A stretch of DNA of 64,000 bases from Emticicia sp. C21 (GTDB taxonomy: Bacteria > Bacteroidota > Bacteroidia > Cytophagales > Spirosomataceae). The stretch's first letter is position 1, and each line of letters starts with the position of its first letter. The position numbers were made by a program, and so were the translations under genes. Shown here in pieces: positions 8,804 to 17,509 of this stretch. Location of the stretch: positions 434,001 through 498,000 of the forward strand of contig NZ_QVMT01000002.1 of NCBI RefSeq assembly GCF_003418935.1. The letters run 5' to 3'. Below the pieces are notes generated by a model. The model worked only from the letters and a program-made list of their open reading frames with translations. It searched no databases and was not told where the DNA came from.

Positions 8804-10012
8804 ATGAAAGAATCCTATATCATAGATGCTATTCGCACACCAATAGGTAGTTTTGGCGGAAGTTTATCAACTGTGCGGGCAGATGATCTGGCAGCTATTC
8901 CTATTAAGGAGTTGCTGAAAAGACACCCTTCAATTCCTGCCGTGGCAATCGATGATGTGATTTTAGGTTGCCATAATCAGGCTGGGGAAGATAACCGCAA
9001 CGTGGCGCGCATGGCCTTATTATTGGCAGGCTTACCTTATACGGTTCCGGGAGAAACAGTCAATCGTTTATGCTCATCAGGTATGTCGGCAGTGATTCAT
9101 GCCAACAGAGCCATTAAAGCAGGCGATGGAGAAATAATTATTGCCGGAGGTATGGAGCATATGACACGTGGCCCCTGGGTGATTTCAAAAACTTCAAAAC
9201 CGTTTGGTAACGATGCCCAGATGTTTGATTCAAGCTTCGGCTGGCGCTTCATCAACCCTAAAATGCATCAGATGTACGGCACTGATGCGATGGGTATAAC
9301 GGCTGAAAATCTGGTTGAACTCTATCATATCAGTCGCGAAGACCAGGATTTATTTGCCTGGCGCTCACAACAAAAAGCCTTTGCCGCTCAGCAAAAAGGT
9401 ATTCTGGCAGAAGAAATTGTAGGTGTTGAATTAGCAGACAAAAAAGGAAATGTAAACGTTTTTGATAAAGACGAATTTATCAAAGGTAATACGACATTGG
9501 AAGTTTTAGCCAGGCTAAAACCCGCCTTTAAAAAAGAAAACGGCACAGTAACCGCAGGCAATTCTGCCGGACTCAATGATGGTTCAATAGCCATGCTGAT
9601 AACATCAGAAGAAGCACTAAAAACTTATAATCTAACCCCAAAAGCCCGTATTGTTTCATCGGCAGTAATAGGCGTAGAACCTCGTATTATGGGTATTGGT
9701 CCTGTGGAGGCTTCGAAAAAAGCCTTGCAAAAAGCAGGTTTGTCACTTAATGATATAGCGGTAATTGAGTTCAATGAAGCCTTTGCTGCACAATGTCTGG
9801 CAGTAAGCCGCCAATTATACCTGGCAGATGACGACGAAAGAATTAATCCAAATGGTGGCGCTATTGCTTTGGGGCATCCACTGGGCATGTCTGGCACACG
9901 TATTATACAGGCCGCAGTTAATCAGTTAGTCAGAACAAAACAACGCTATGCTTTAATTGCTATGTGTGTAGGTGTAGGTATGGGTTATGCAGTAGTGGTG
10001 GAAAGGGTTTGA
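8804..10012 (+). CDS. pcaF: 3-oxoadipyl-CoA thiolase
   Basis: This thiolase (402 residues) would release acetyl-CoA and succinyl-CoA in the last step of the pathway. Active-site features are C90 in NRLCSSGMSAV, the NEAFAAQ motif, the histidine in GGAIALGHPLGMSGTR, and the second cysteine in MCVGVGMG near the C terminus. Length and motifs also fit acetyl-CoA acetyltransferases; the pca specificity comes from the operon. It is the last gene of the unit and is followed by repeat-like spacer DNA. Confidence 0.93.
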   Translation: MKESYIIDAIRTPIGSFGGSLSTVRADDLAAIPIKELLKRHPSIPAVAIDDVILGCHNQAGEDNRNVARMALLLAGLPYTVPGETVNRLCSSGMSAVIHANRAIKAGDGEIIIAGGMEHMTRGPWVISKTSKPFGNDAQMFDSSFGWRFINPKMHQMYGTDAMGITAENLVELYHISREDQDLFAWRSQQKAFAAQQKGILAEEIVGVELADKKGNVNVFDKDEFIKGNTTLEVLARLKPAFKKENGTVTAGNSAGLNDGSIAMLITSEEALKTYNLTPKARIVSSAVIGVEPRIMGIGPVEASKKALQKAGLSLNDIAVIEFNEAFAAQCLAVSRQLYLADDDERINPNGGAIALGHPLGMSGTRIIQAAVNQLVRTKQRYALIAMCVGVGMGYAVVVERV

Positions 10013-10145
10013 TGTATTTAGTGATTGAGTGAATGTGTGATTGAGTGATTTAGCGAATTTGTGATTGAATGATTGAGAAAACTTAGTGATTAAAAACTCC
10101 GTGACCCTCCGTGGAATACTCCGTGTCCTCCGTGGTAAAAAAACA
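10013..10145. repeat. low-complexity spacer: GTGATTGAGTGA repeats and duplicated CTCCGTG motif
   Basis: From 10021 to 10077 the spacer is a degenerate tandem of GTGATTGAGTGA-like words. At 10097-10114 and 10119-10135 two copies of CTCCGTGxCCTCCGTGG lie 22 bp apart. Both types look like dispersed intergenic repeats. An open frame runs through this stretch into the next gene, but the repeat origin argues against it being translated. Confidence 0.6.
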
Positions 10146-10154
10146 TTTCGCATA

Positions 10155-10676
10155 ATGAACCCTCTCATTGAAGAATTATTACAAAAATTCCAATCAGCTA
10201 TCGGTTCTGATTACGATAAGTATCGCAATCATGTTTACCGTGTCTTCTTGAATTGCCTTTTGTTAGATACTATTAAGGACAACGAAGATAAATATGCCAT
10301 TGCAGCCGTATTTCACGACATTGGCATCTGGACTAACCATACTTTCGATTATTTAGCTCCCTCTATCGAACAAGTGAAAATCTATCTTACTGAAACTAAT
10401 AGGCAAGATTGCATCGAGGAAATAAAGCTCATGATTGACAATCATCATAAAATTAGCTCATACAAAGCTCAATATTCCCAAACCGTAGAAACTTTCCGCC
10501 AGGCTGATTGGATAGATGTGAGTTTTGGGATATTGACATTTGGTGCAGATAAGCAATCCACTCAATTGAATAAACAGCAATTTCCAACTTTAGGCTTTCA
10601 TAGATTTCTGATAAAAGCCACTGCTAAAAACTTTTTTAAGCATCCCTTAAATCCTTTACCGATGTTTAAGAAATAG
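10155..10676 (+). CDS. HD-domain protein (putative metal-dependent phosphohydrolase)
   Basis: From the ATG at 10155 the protein has 173 residues. The metal-binding HD motif is visible in AAVFHDIGIWTNHTFDY, preceded by HVYRVFLNC with a first histidine and followed by MIDNHHKIS. This is the H...HD...HH order of HD phosphohydrolases. The frame is open upstream to about 10086, but that part runs through the CTCCGTG repeats, so the later start was chosen. The substrate is unknown. It stands alone after the pca operon. Confidence 0.75.
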   Translation: MNPLIEELLQKFQSAIGSDYDKYRNHVYRVFLNCLLLDTIKDNEDKYAIAAVFHDIGIWTNHTFDYLAPSIEQVKIYLTETNRQDCIEEIKLMIDNHHKISSYKAQYSQTVETFRQADWIDVSFGILTFGADKQSTQLNKQQFPTLGFHRFLIKATAKNFFKHPLNPLPMFKK

Positions 10677-10722
10677 GTGAAGAAAGAATATTAATATATC
10701 ATTCAAAATTATTTTCTAAGTT

Positions 10723-10941
10723 ATGAAATACATTGGACTTTTTCTTTTGATTTTTGTTGGTATCGGAGCTGTTTTTCAAATAATATCTTTGATAATTTCA
10801 TTAGCTTTTACACTAGGCCAAGAAAATTATACGCTTGGAGATGTACTTGAAAAATTAGGATTTAATCTGATTTTCTTTTTACCACTTTTATTTTTTTATT
10901 GGATTGGAATAAATCTCTATAAAGAAAAATGGAAAGTATAG
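10723..10941 (+). CDS. small membrane protein of unknown function
   Basis: This 72-residue product has two hydrophobic segments (about 3-30 and 47-65) and ends with NLYKEKWKV. No family is recognised. The ATG follows a short A/T-rich gap after the HD gene. Nothing in the context suggests a function. Confidence 0.5.
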   Translation: MKYIGLFLLIFVGIGAVFQIISLIISLAFTLGQENYTLGDVLEKLGFNLIFFLPLLFFYWIGINLYKEKWKV

Positions 10942-11009
10942 CACCCTTAATTACTACAGAAACTAATTAGATATTCTATTTCAATTAAATGGTTTACGAA
11001 TAGAATTTA

Positions 11010-11017
11010 TACATTTG
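11010..11017 (+). promoter_or_regulatory. -7 box before the GH39 gene
   Basis: TACATTTG fits TAnnTTTG and lies 26 bp upstream of the GH39 ATG, a normal leader length. No clear -33 element was found. Confidence 0.45.
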
Positions 11018-11043
11018 CACTATTCTATTCAAACCACTTTTCC

Positions 11044-12732
11044 ATGAAAAAAATCATTCTTTCGGGCTTCTTTGCTCTTTTTAATTTTGTTGCATTTTCT
11101 CAGAATACCTCTTCCGAAAAAACAATTATTCAGGTTGATTTTAATAAAAAAATAGGTGATATGACCACCATGTGGGCTTGGTTTGGTGCTGACGAACCTA
11201 ACTATGCCTATATGAGAGATGGCAAAAAGCTACTATCAGAATTATCATCCATGAGTCCTGTACCCGTCTATTTCAGAGCGCATAATCTGCTTACTTCCGG
11301 GCATGATACATTGACGCTCAAGTGGGGCTCAACCAATGTATATACCGAAGATGCCAACGGAAATCCAATATATGACTGGACCAGAGTTGACAAGATTTTT
11401 GACACTTACTTAGCCAGAGGTATTAAACCATTGGCACAATTCAGTTTTATGCCCAAAGCGCTCTCACCTAAGCCTGAACCCTATGAACATTATTGGAAAC
11501 CCGGTATGCCCTATAATGATATTTATACAGGGTGGGCGTATCCGCCAACGGATTATAAAAAATGGGCCGAACTGGTCTATCAATGGGTAAAACACTCAGT
11601 AGCGCGATACGGAAAAAAAGAAGTAGAAAGCTGGTATTGGGAACTTTGGAACGAACCTAACATTGGCTATTGGAAAGGCACAGTAGATGAATATTGTAAA
11701 CTATATGATTATACAGCCGACGCAGCCAAAAGAGCCTTGCCAACTATAAAAATGGGAGGCCCGGAAACCACGGGCCCAAGCTGGAATAAAGCAGCAGATT
11801 TTTTGCAAACCTTTCTCAAACACTGCATTTCGGGTAAAAATTATGTGACGGGAAAAGTAGGTTCTCCACTTGATTTTATCTCATTCCATGCCAAAGGTGC
11901 ACCTAAAATTGTAGATGGACATGTGCAGATGAATATGGGTACACAATTAAGAGATATTTCAGAAGGATTCAGAATTGTAGCATCATTTCCGACATTGAAG
12001 CATTTACCTATCATTATCGGCGAGTCAGACCCCGAAGGTTGTGCGGCTTGTGGCATGAAAACTAATCCACAAAATGCTTATCGGAATGGCACGATGTATT
12101 CAAGCTATACTGCCGCTTCTTTTGCCCGCAAATATGCTTTAGCCGATTATTATAAAGTCAATCTGAAAGCCGCAGTCAGCTGGTCGTTTGAGTTTGAAAA
12201 TCAGCCTTATTTCTATGGTTTCCGTGATTTGGCAACCAATGGTATAGATAAACCCGTGCTGAATGTATTCAGAATGTTTGGTCAGATGTCAGGTAAACGT
12301 GTGGAGGTAAAAGGCAATATGAAATACGATTTCAAAATGGTGCGTGACTCAAGTGTGAGAGGTGCAAAAGCTGATATTAATGCGCTGGCCAGTAAAGATG
12401 TCAATTCTGCGGCTGTGATGCTCTGGCATTATCATGATGATGATGTAGAGGCAGAAGATGCCTCAATTGAAATAGATTTAAAAGGGTTACCTATTGGAAA
12501 ACTTAAATTCAACCATTATCGGATAGATGATGAAAACAGCAATGCCTATGAAGTCTAGAAGAAAATGGGCTCTCCGGAAAGCCCGACCAGGGAGCAAATA
12601 GCTATTCTCGAAAAAGCCGGACAATTAACATTACTGACCTCACCCAGCTATATAAAAACAAGTAATGGTAGCTTAAAACTCAGTATTAAACTACCACGAC
12701 AAGGGGTTTCATTGTTGAAATTTGATTGGTAA
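11044..12732 (+). pseudogene. GH39-like beta-xylosidase gene interrupted by an in-frame TAG
   Basis: The first 504 codons encode a secreted glycosidase with a signal peptide (residues 1-19, ending FSQN) and a GH39-type TIM barrel. The general acid/base is E204 in ELWNEPNIGYW and the nucleophile is E327 in IIGESDPEGC. Codon 505 (12556-12558) is TAG, but the same frame continues without another stop to TAA at 12730-12732. It adds 57 codons that read KKMGSPESPTREQ... and end in LLKFDW. This tail resembles the C-terminal beta-sandwich of GH39 enzymes, where a Trp usually precedes that segment, so TGG-to-TAG is the simplest explanation. The truncated protein may still fold and act. A sequencing error is possible. 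Confidence 0.8.
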
Positions 12733-12754
12733 AATAGCTATATCAATTGAGCAA

Positions 12755-15700
12755 TTATTGATTAACCGATAGTTTTCGGACAAAATTACTTCCGTTTTCT
12801 TCTTGTAGAATTACAAAGTAATTACCAGAAGTAAATCCTTTTATGTCAATAGTATGACTGAAACTTTTGTCAGTTGATTGCTTTAACGATCTACCCATTA
12901 CATCAACTAATTGATAGCTGAATGCTTTTGAGGATTTAATGAATACTTTATCGGACGTTGGGTTCGGATATAATTGAATATGTATAGACATTTCTTCATT
13001 AGCTAAAATTATGGGTATAAAATTAGCCGAAATGATGCTTTCACAACCTTTTTCAAATACTTTTACCTGATAGTTGCCTACTTCTGTAAATTTTATTTTC
13101 TGTGATGTGAGGGGTAATTCCGTGGTATTAAAATACCACTTATTGCCCGCTGAAGCACTCGAAATTAAACTATCGTTTGATTGTTTAATCGTAGGCTGAG
13201 GAATGATTATCTGCGAGATTGTTATGGCATTTTCAGAGATATTCGAACAATTATTTTCGTTGGTTACTTTTAGTGCATATTTACCAGATGAGGCGGCGGT
13301 ATAAAATTGATTGCTTGCTCCTTCAATTGCTGCATCATTCAGATACCACTGGTAACTAACCGCTTTTGAATCAGTTGTTAATATTGATTTGCTATCAACA
13401 CATATATGGGTACCTAAAGAAGATGATATAACAGGAGCTATCGGAATAGATAATTCTTTGATTAGAATAGGTTGTGAACTCCTTTTACAACCAACCTTAT
13501 CAATGACAGTAAAGATATACTCTCCTTTTTGCTTAATTATCGCATTATTATTTTGTGACTGAATCGTATCGTTTTTTGTCCATACGTAATTGTAAGGCTC
13601 AACTCCTCCCAAAATAGTTGCCTCTAATTGTGTAGAACTTCCCTTACATAATTCTTTCCTCCCGACTACATCTTTAATACTCAAGTCAGAAGGGGTAATG
13701 ACTACGGCATCATTAGATATGCTTGAGCATCCGCTAGCATTTTTAACTTTCAGTAAGTAACTGCCGGGAACGGTTACATTATAAGATGGATTAACCTCGT
13801 CTTTAATTTCATGGCTATTTATAATCCATTGATAACCGCTTTCCTGATTATTAGTTGAAAGCGTGATATGTCCATCTAAGCATAGTATAGTATTGGTTGG
13901 TGGATTTATAACAGGCGGAACCGGATTGTCTGCTTTTTTAATATGTATTATATCTGAGTGGTTATAGCAACCAACATTATCAAAAACATGTAATATATAA
14001 TCTCCCTCCTCACCTATTAAAGGATTAACTTTCTTAGAAACGATAGACGAATTTTTTATCCAGGTATATGAAAAAGGCGGAATGCCACCAGTAAGGGTCG
14101 GCTTTAATTCTGTCGAATCATTCGGGCAAAATTCCCTTTTACCAGCAATATCACTAATTTTTAAATTGGAAAAAGCACGTACTGAGACTGTAAAATAATT
14201 ACTAGTGTAACTCTGACAAAGCTCATTATTAACTGTGGTTTCACACCAGGCATTATAGGTTGTAGTTACTTGTGGAGTAACATCGATCTGCTCTCCTCTT
14301 GCCCCAGTCGACCAAACTACAGTTCCTTCACAACCCCTAGTTCTTAAACTAAGTGGAGTACCTGCACAAATCTGACGAGTATCTGCTTCAATTATGGGAG
14401 CTGAACTATTAACGATATTTAACTCAACCTGGCGAGAAGTGGCTTCACATCCCTGTTGCCTGACTTTTAAAGTATAATTTCCAGTTTGAAAAGCTGTATA
14501 ATAATAGTTGGTGGCAAATTGTATAGGGGCATTGTTTTTATACCATTGAAAGCTGAGATTAGTCAGATAAGCCATGTATTCCATCGAGACATTCCCCATC
14601 TTAGAAGATAATGACAAACTGCCATTTCTACAAAAGGTAGCATTTTCACCAGTAATGTCGAAATTTGTTTTACAAGGCGTGTCTGGAGATGCTAGTTTGA
14701 AAAGAAGGAAACTTGGGCCAGTATTATAATATATCCCATTTTTAACTGCGGTTACATATAATCCAAAATCAGAAGCACCATTTATATCCTGAATGACATA
14801 GTAATTACTATTGAAACTTTTAGACCACAATTGCTCATTACTAAAATTCAGTTTGATAATTGCATTATTCTTTATTATAAATATCTTACCATCGCCTGTG
14901 GTAGTAATTTTAGCAGAACTATAATTGGTATTTTTCCATTGTAACCCCCCTGCAGAATTATATTTGTATAAGCCTGTATTGGTACTAAATACACAGCCAT
15001 TGTCGGATGTTCTTTCAAAATCGTTGATATTTTCTCCGATTAAAAGCCTTGTCCAATTGGCATTTCCGGTCGAAGTATTTAACTGAATAATACTTCGGTT
15101 ACCAGAATTACTGCTATTTGTATAGGTATACATAATAGAAGGATCTGTAATAATCAATTGAGAAGCACCTAAAATATCGGTATTTGACCAAATAAGATTC
15201 CCTAATGCATTGTATTTTCTTATACCACTAGCACTTGCAATGATTACCCCATCATCGCTGGATGTTTGGATATCATTAACCGTACTACTTGAAAAGCCAG
15301 AAATATCAACCGACCACTCTATAGTACCATCATTCCTCATTCTTTTGAGCTCAGTGACGGGTTTATTATTAGTAAAAGAGTAGCCTTGTAGATAGAATCC
15401 ATTAGCAAGCGTAGCGGTGGCAGTTTGCACATAAAAATAAATGTCGGTTAGTTCCCAACTCAAATTCAGACTGGCATCATATTTCTTAAAAACATGACTT
15501 GAAGTAAGGTAAGCAAGCACGCCACCATCCTGAGATGGGCATTGCAACATATAGGGGACATTACCTGAACCTCCTTCTACAGTAATATATTGATTTTTTA
15601 CAAGGCCATCGGCATGAAATTTACTAATACTTGCCGAACCACTATTGGTATTCTGGTCCTTTATCAAGGCAAATAAAGTATTAGGACCTGGAGAAAGAGT

Positions 15701-15826
15701 GATGCTTCCACCTTTGGTTCCTCCATTATAGGGTTCTACCCATTCTATGGCAGGGGTTTGTTCTTGTGCATAGGAATAATAATAGGATAATAACAGCAAG
15801 AATGTAGCGTAAACAATTTTAGTCAT
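12755..15826 (-). CDS. large secreted Ig-like/PKD-type protein with type IX secretion sorting tail
   Basis: The protein has 1023 residues. A signal peptide (about 1-20) is followed by a beta-propeller-like region (about 30-390) with repeated TSSDDG/TSDNG elements. Several Ig-like modules (about 395-930) recur with QWYKNN, YQWIINSHEI and YQWYLNDAAI. The C-terminal tail from about residue 945 (LYPNPTSDKVFI ... SGNYFVILQEENG) is the typical T9SS sorting domain, so the protein is expected on the cell surface or secreted. It has no catalytic domain. Adhesion or matrix binding is a guess. It converges with the GH39 gene; only 22 bp separate them. Confidence 0.88.
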   Translation of the reverse strand: MTKIVYATFLLLLSYYYSYAQEQTPAIEWVEPYNGGTKGGSITLSPGPNTLFALIKDQNTNSGSASISKFHADGLVKNQYITVEGGSGNVPYMLQCPSQDGGVLAYLTSSHVFKKYDASLNLSWELTDIYFYVQTATATLANGFYLQGYSFTNNKPVTELKRMRNDGTIEWSVDISGFSSSTVNDIQTSSDDGVIIASASGIRKYNALGNLIWSNTDILGASQLIITDPSIMYTYTNSSNSGNRSIIQLNTSTGNANWTRLLIGENINDFERTSDNGCVFSTNTGLYKYNSAGGLQWKNTNYSSAKITTTGDGKIFIIKNNAIIKLNFSNEQLWSKSFNSNYYVIQDINGASDFGLYVTAVKNGIYYNTGPSFLLFKLASPDTPCKTNFDITGENATFCRNGSLSLSSKMGNVSMEYMAYLTNLSFQWYKNNAPIQFATNYYYTAFQTGNYTLKVRQQGCEATSRQVELNIVNSSAPIIEADTRQICAGTPLSLRTRGCEGTVVWSTGARGEQIDVTPQVTTTYNAWCETTVNNELCQSYTSNYFTVSVRAFSNLKISDIAGKREFCPNDSTELKPTLTGGIPPFSYTWIKNSSIVSKKVNPLIGEEGDYILHVFDNVGCYNHSDIIHIKKADNPVPPVINPPTNTILCLDGHITLSTNNQESGYQWIINSHEIKDEVNPSYNVTVPGSYLLKVKNASGCSSISNDAVVITPSDLSIKDVVGRKELCKGSSTQLEATILGGVEPYNYVWTKNDTIQSQNNNAIIKQKGEYIFTVIDKVGCKRSSQPILIKELSIPIAPVISSSLGTHICVDSKSILTTDSKAVSYQWYLNDAAIEGASNQFYTAASSGKYALKVTNENNCSNISENAITISQIIIPQPTIKQSNDSLISSASAGNKWYFNTTELPLTSQKIKFTEVGNYQVKVFEKGCESIISANFIPIILANEEMSIHIQLYPNPTSDKVFIKSSKAFSYQLVDVMGRSLKQSTDKSFSHTIDIKGFTSGNYFVILQEENGSNFVRKLSVNQ

Positions 15827-15999
15827 ATTTTATGCAGTATTTATTAATAGGTCGAAAATTAAATAATAATTGTTCATAAAGCAATGAATTATATTAACTT
15901 GAAAAAATCTATTCTCGATAGTTTGATATTTATTAACAAGCATTTATACGGATATTCTGAAAAATTGATTAACATTTGTACTAAATACCGACGAAACCA

Positions 16000-16644
16000 A
16001 TGGAATGGACAATAACAGAATTAATCAATAAAAAAGACCTTGAAGGGCTTAGAAATATTCTTTCTCAAAACCCCGCACTTGCCAATGAGGGGTTACCCTA
16101 CGATACCGCAAATACAGCCAAAGCACACCCGTTACATCGGATTTGCGATGGCGTATTTTCGAAACTTTATACAGATGAAGAGGGTGTAGAAATGGCAAAA
16201 TTATTCCTGAAATATGGGGCAGATATTAACGGCGGTGAAAAGATACTAAAAAAAGATACCCCACTTGTGGCCGCAGCAAGCCTTCATGCCGATAAGGTAG
16301 CTATTTTCTATATAGACCAAGGCGCAGATATTAATCACCCGGGATGTCACGGAGGTACAGCCCTACATTGGGCGGCCTGGTGCGGCAGACCTAAAGTGGT
16401 AAAAAGACTTTTATCTACAAATATAGACCTCAATAAACTTTGTATTGACTTTAAATCAACACCGCTTTTCTGGGCAGTTCACGGTCTGAAATCAGGAGAT
16501 AAAAAATATATAGAAGGACATCTGGAATGCATCAGGCTCCTGCTGTATTCAGGTGGTGACAAAAATATTCCCAACGCCGATGGAAAGACTATTTATGATT
16601 TGGTTGAGGAGGGGGATGTGGAGTTGAGGGCGTTGTTGGGGTGA
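16000..16644 (+). CDS. ankyrin-repeat protein
   Basis: This 214-residue cytoplasmic-looking protein has several ankyrin repeats: AKLFLKYGADINGGEK, TPLVAAASLHADKVAIFYIDQGADIN, TALHWAAWCGRPKVVKRLL and TPLFWAV...CIRLLLYSGGDKNIPNADGKT. There is no signal peptide or extra domain. Ankyrin proteins bind other proteins; the partner cannot be inferred here. The next gene, 78 bp downstream in the same direction, encodes a small immunity-like protein. Confidence 0.85.
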   Translation: MEWTITELINKKDLEGLRNILSQNPALANEGLPYDTANTAKAHPLHRICDGVFSKLYTDEEGVEMAKLFLKYGADINGGEKILKKDTPLVAAASLHADKVAIFYIDQGADINHPGCHGGTALHWAAWCGRPKVVKRLLSTNIDLNKLCIDFKSTPLFWAVHGLKSGDKKYIEGHLECIRLLLYSGGDKNIPNADGKTIYDLVEEGDVELRALLG

Positions 16645-16722
16645 AAGAATTTATGCCCACTTAAAAAGTTTAGATTACTTTAAAGTTATATTATAATAAC
16701 CGCATTTCCGGTAAAACTATAT

Positions 16723-17043
16723 ATGCGTGAATTAAAACAAATTATTCTTTCACTTATTGAAGGGCGAAAAATAAATAAGCTAAAACAAAGCCTTCGTTTA
16801 TTTATTGAAGAAGCAAAAACGCTTGGGTTAAGCAATCAATATTTAGAGGAAGCGATAGAGTTTCTTGAGTTTTTTGAATACGAACTGTGCTTTGACACTA
16901 TTATTACTCAAATCTATGAATCCAATATTGAGATTGATAACGAGTTTTTTATTGAGATTTGTAAAATAGGTGAAATGTTGAAACTACCTATTGAGAACTA
17001 TTCTTTTATAAAAGGGTGTATAAGAGAAAAGCATTCTTCCTAA
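16723..17043 (+). CDS. small acidic helical protein, possibly MafI-like immunity protein
   Basis: This 106-residue protein seems wholly alpha-helical. The segment around EFLEFFEYELCFDTIITQIY, followed by a hydrophobic/acidic helix, recalls the MafI family of polymorphic-toxin immunity proteins, which also have about 90 residues and a GEYGLALETLCDQLYE-like core. The resemblance is by eye only. No toxin gene is next to it; the nearest partner is the ankyrin gene. It could be an orphan immunity gene or an unrelated helical protein. Confidence 0.45.
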   Translation: MRELKQIILSLIEGRKINKLKQSLRLFIEEAKTLGLSNQYLEEAIEFLEFFEYELCFDTIITQIYESNIEIDNEFFIEICKIGEMLKLPIENYSFIKGCIREKHSS

Positions 17044-17148
17044 ACAAGTCAAAGAATAAGTCTCTGATATAATTAAAAGCCTATCGTTAAAATAAAAGTA
17101 TCCTAAGAAGAATAAAGTTAAGAGGTAATTTTATGCATATAGTTTAAT

Positions 17149-17186
17149 AAAAAGGTCTTGTAATATCATATTACAAGACCTTTTTA
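17149..17186. terminator. bidirectional intrinsic terminator
   Basis: A perfect 14-bp stem (AGGTCTTGTAATAT at 17153-17166, its complement at 17168-17181) has A residues before it and TTTTTATT after it. It can end the small-protein transcript on the plus strand and the tRNA-Lys transcript on the minus strand. Confidence 0.85.
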
Positions 17187-17192
17187 TTGAAG

Positions 17193-17265
17193 TGACCCCG
17201 GAGAGGCTCGAACTCTCGACCCATTGATTAAGAGTCAATTGCTCTACCAACTGAGCTACGGAGTC
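17193..17265 (-). tRNA. tRNA-Lys (anticodon CTT)
   Basis: Read on the minus strand, the 73-nt gene folds as a cloverleaf. The acceptor stem GACTCCG pairs with CGGGGTC (one G-T pair). The D arm is GCTCAGTTGGTAGAGC and the anticodon stem ATTGA/TCAAT has loop CTCTTAA, giving anticodon CTT. The T arm holds GTTCGAGCC. The discriminator is A and CCA is not encoded. A bidirectional terminator follows at 17149-17186. Confidence 0.96.
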
Positions 17266-17287
17266 TTAATATTTATGTTCTACTATC

Positions 17288-17380
17288 TGCGCTCTCAACC
17301 TACTGATTAAGAGCTGGTGACGTACACCGGCGACGTTCGCTCAATTGCTCTACCAACTGAGCTACGGAACGAACGTCGCC
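17288..17380 (-). pseudogene. disrupted partial copy of tRNA-Lys with inserted GC-rich inverted repeat
   Basis: A 28-nt block (17341-17368) is identical to the first half of the neighbouring tRNA-Lys, from the acceptor end through the D arm to the anticodon stem. Bases 17289-17312 resemble the anticodon loop and 3' half with several changes. Between them is a 27-nt insertion, GC-rich, containing GGTGACGTACACC. A perfect 11-bp inverted repeat, GGCGACGTTCG (17329-17339) and its complement (17370-17380), frames the 5' tRNA half. The normal acceptor stem cannot form, so this should not be a functional tRNA. Confidence 0.75.
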
Positions 17381-17509
17381 CGGTCTTATGGTTTGCAAAT
17401 TTAATTTTTTTTGAATTACTGCCACTAATCTGGCTAAAATTATTTTCGGTTTCGGAAGAGTGTCTCAAAAAACTACTAACTTGCTATTCGTACTAGCTAC
17501 TTTAGACCG

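Noticed and set aside
10086-10154. Upstream start for the HD-domain protein
   Set aside because: The segment consists of dispersed-repeat words; the ATG at 10155 begins the recognisable protein.
12556-12558. TAG as pyrrolysine or programmed readthrough codon
   Set aside because: There is no sign of a pyrrolysine system, other genes use ordinary stops, and a single TGG-to-TAG change is simpler.
17281-17380. A second functional tRNA gene
   Set aside because: The 5' half matches, but the anticodon stem is split by an insertion and no acceptor stem can form.
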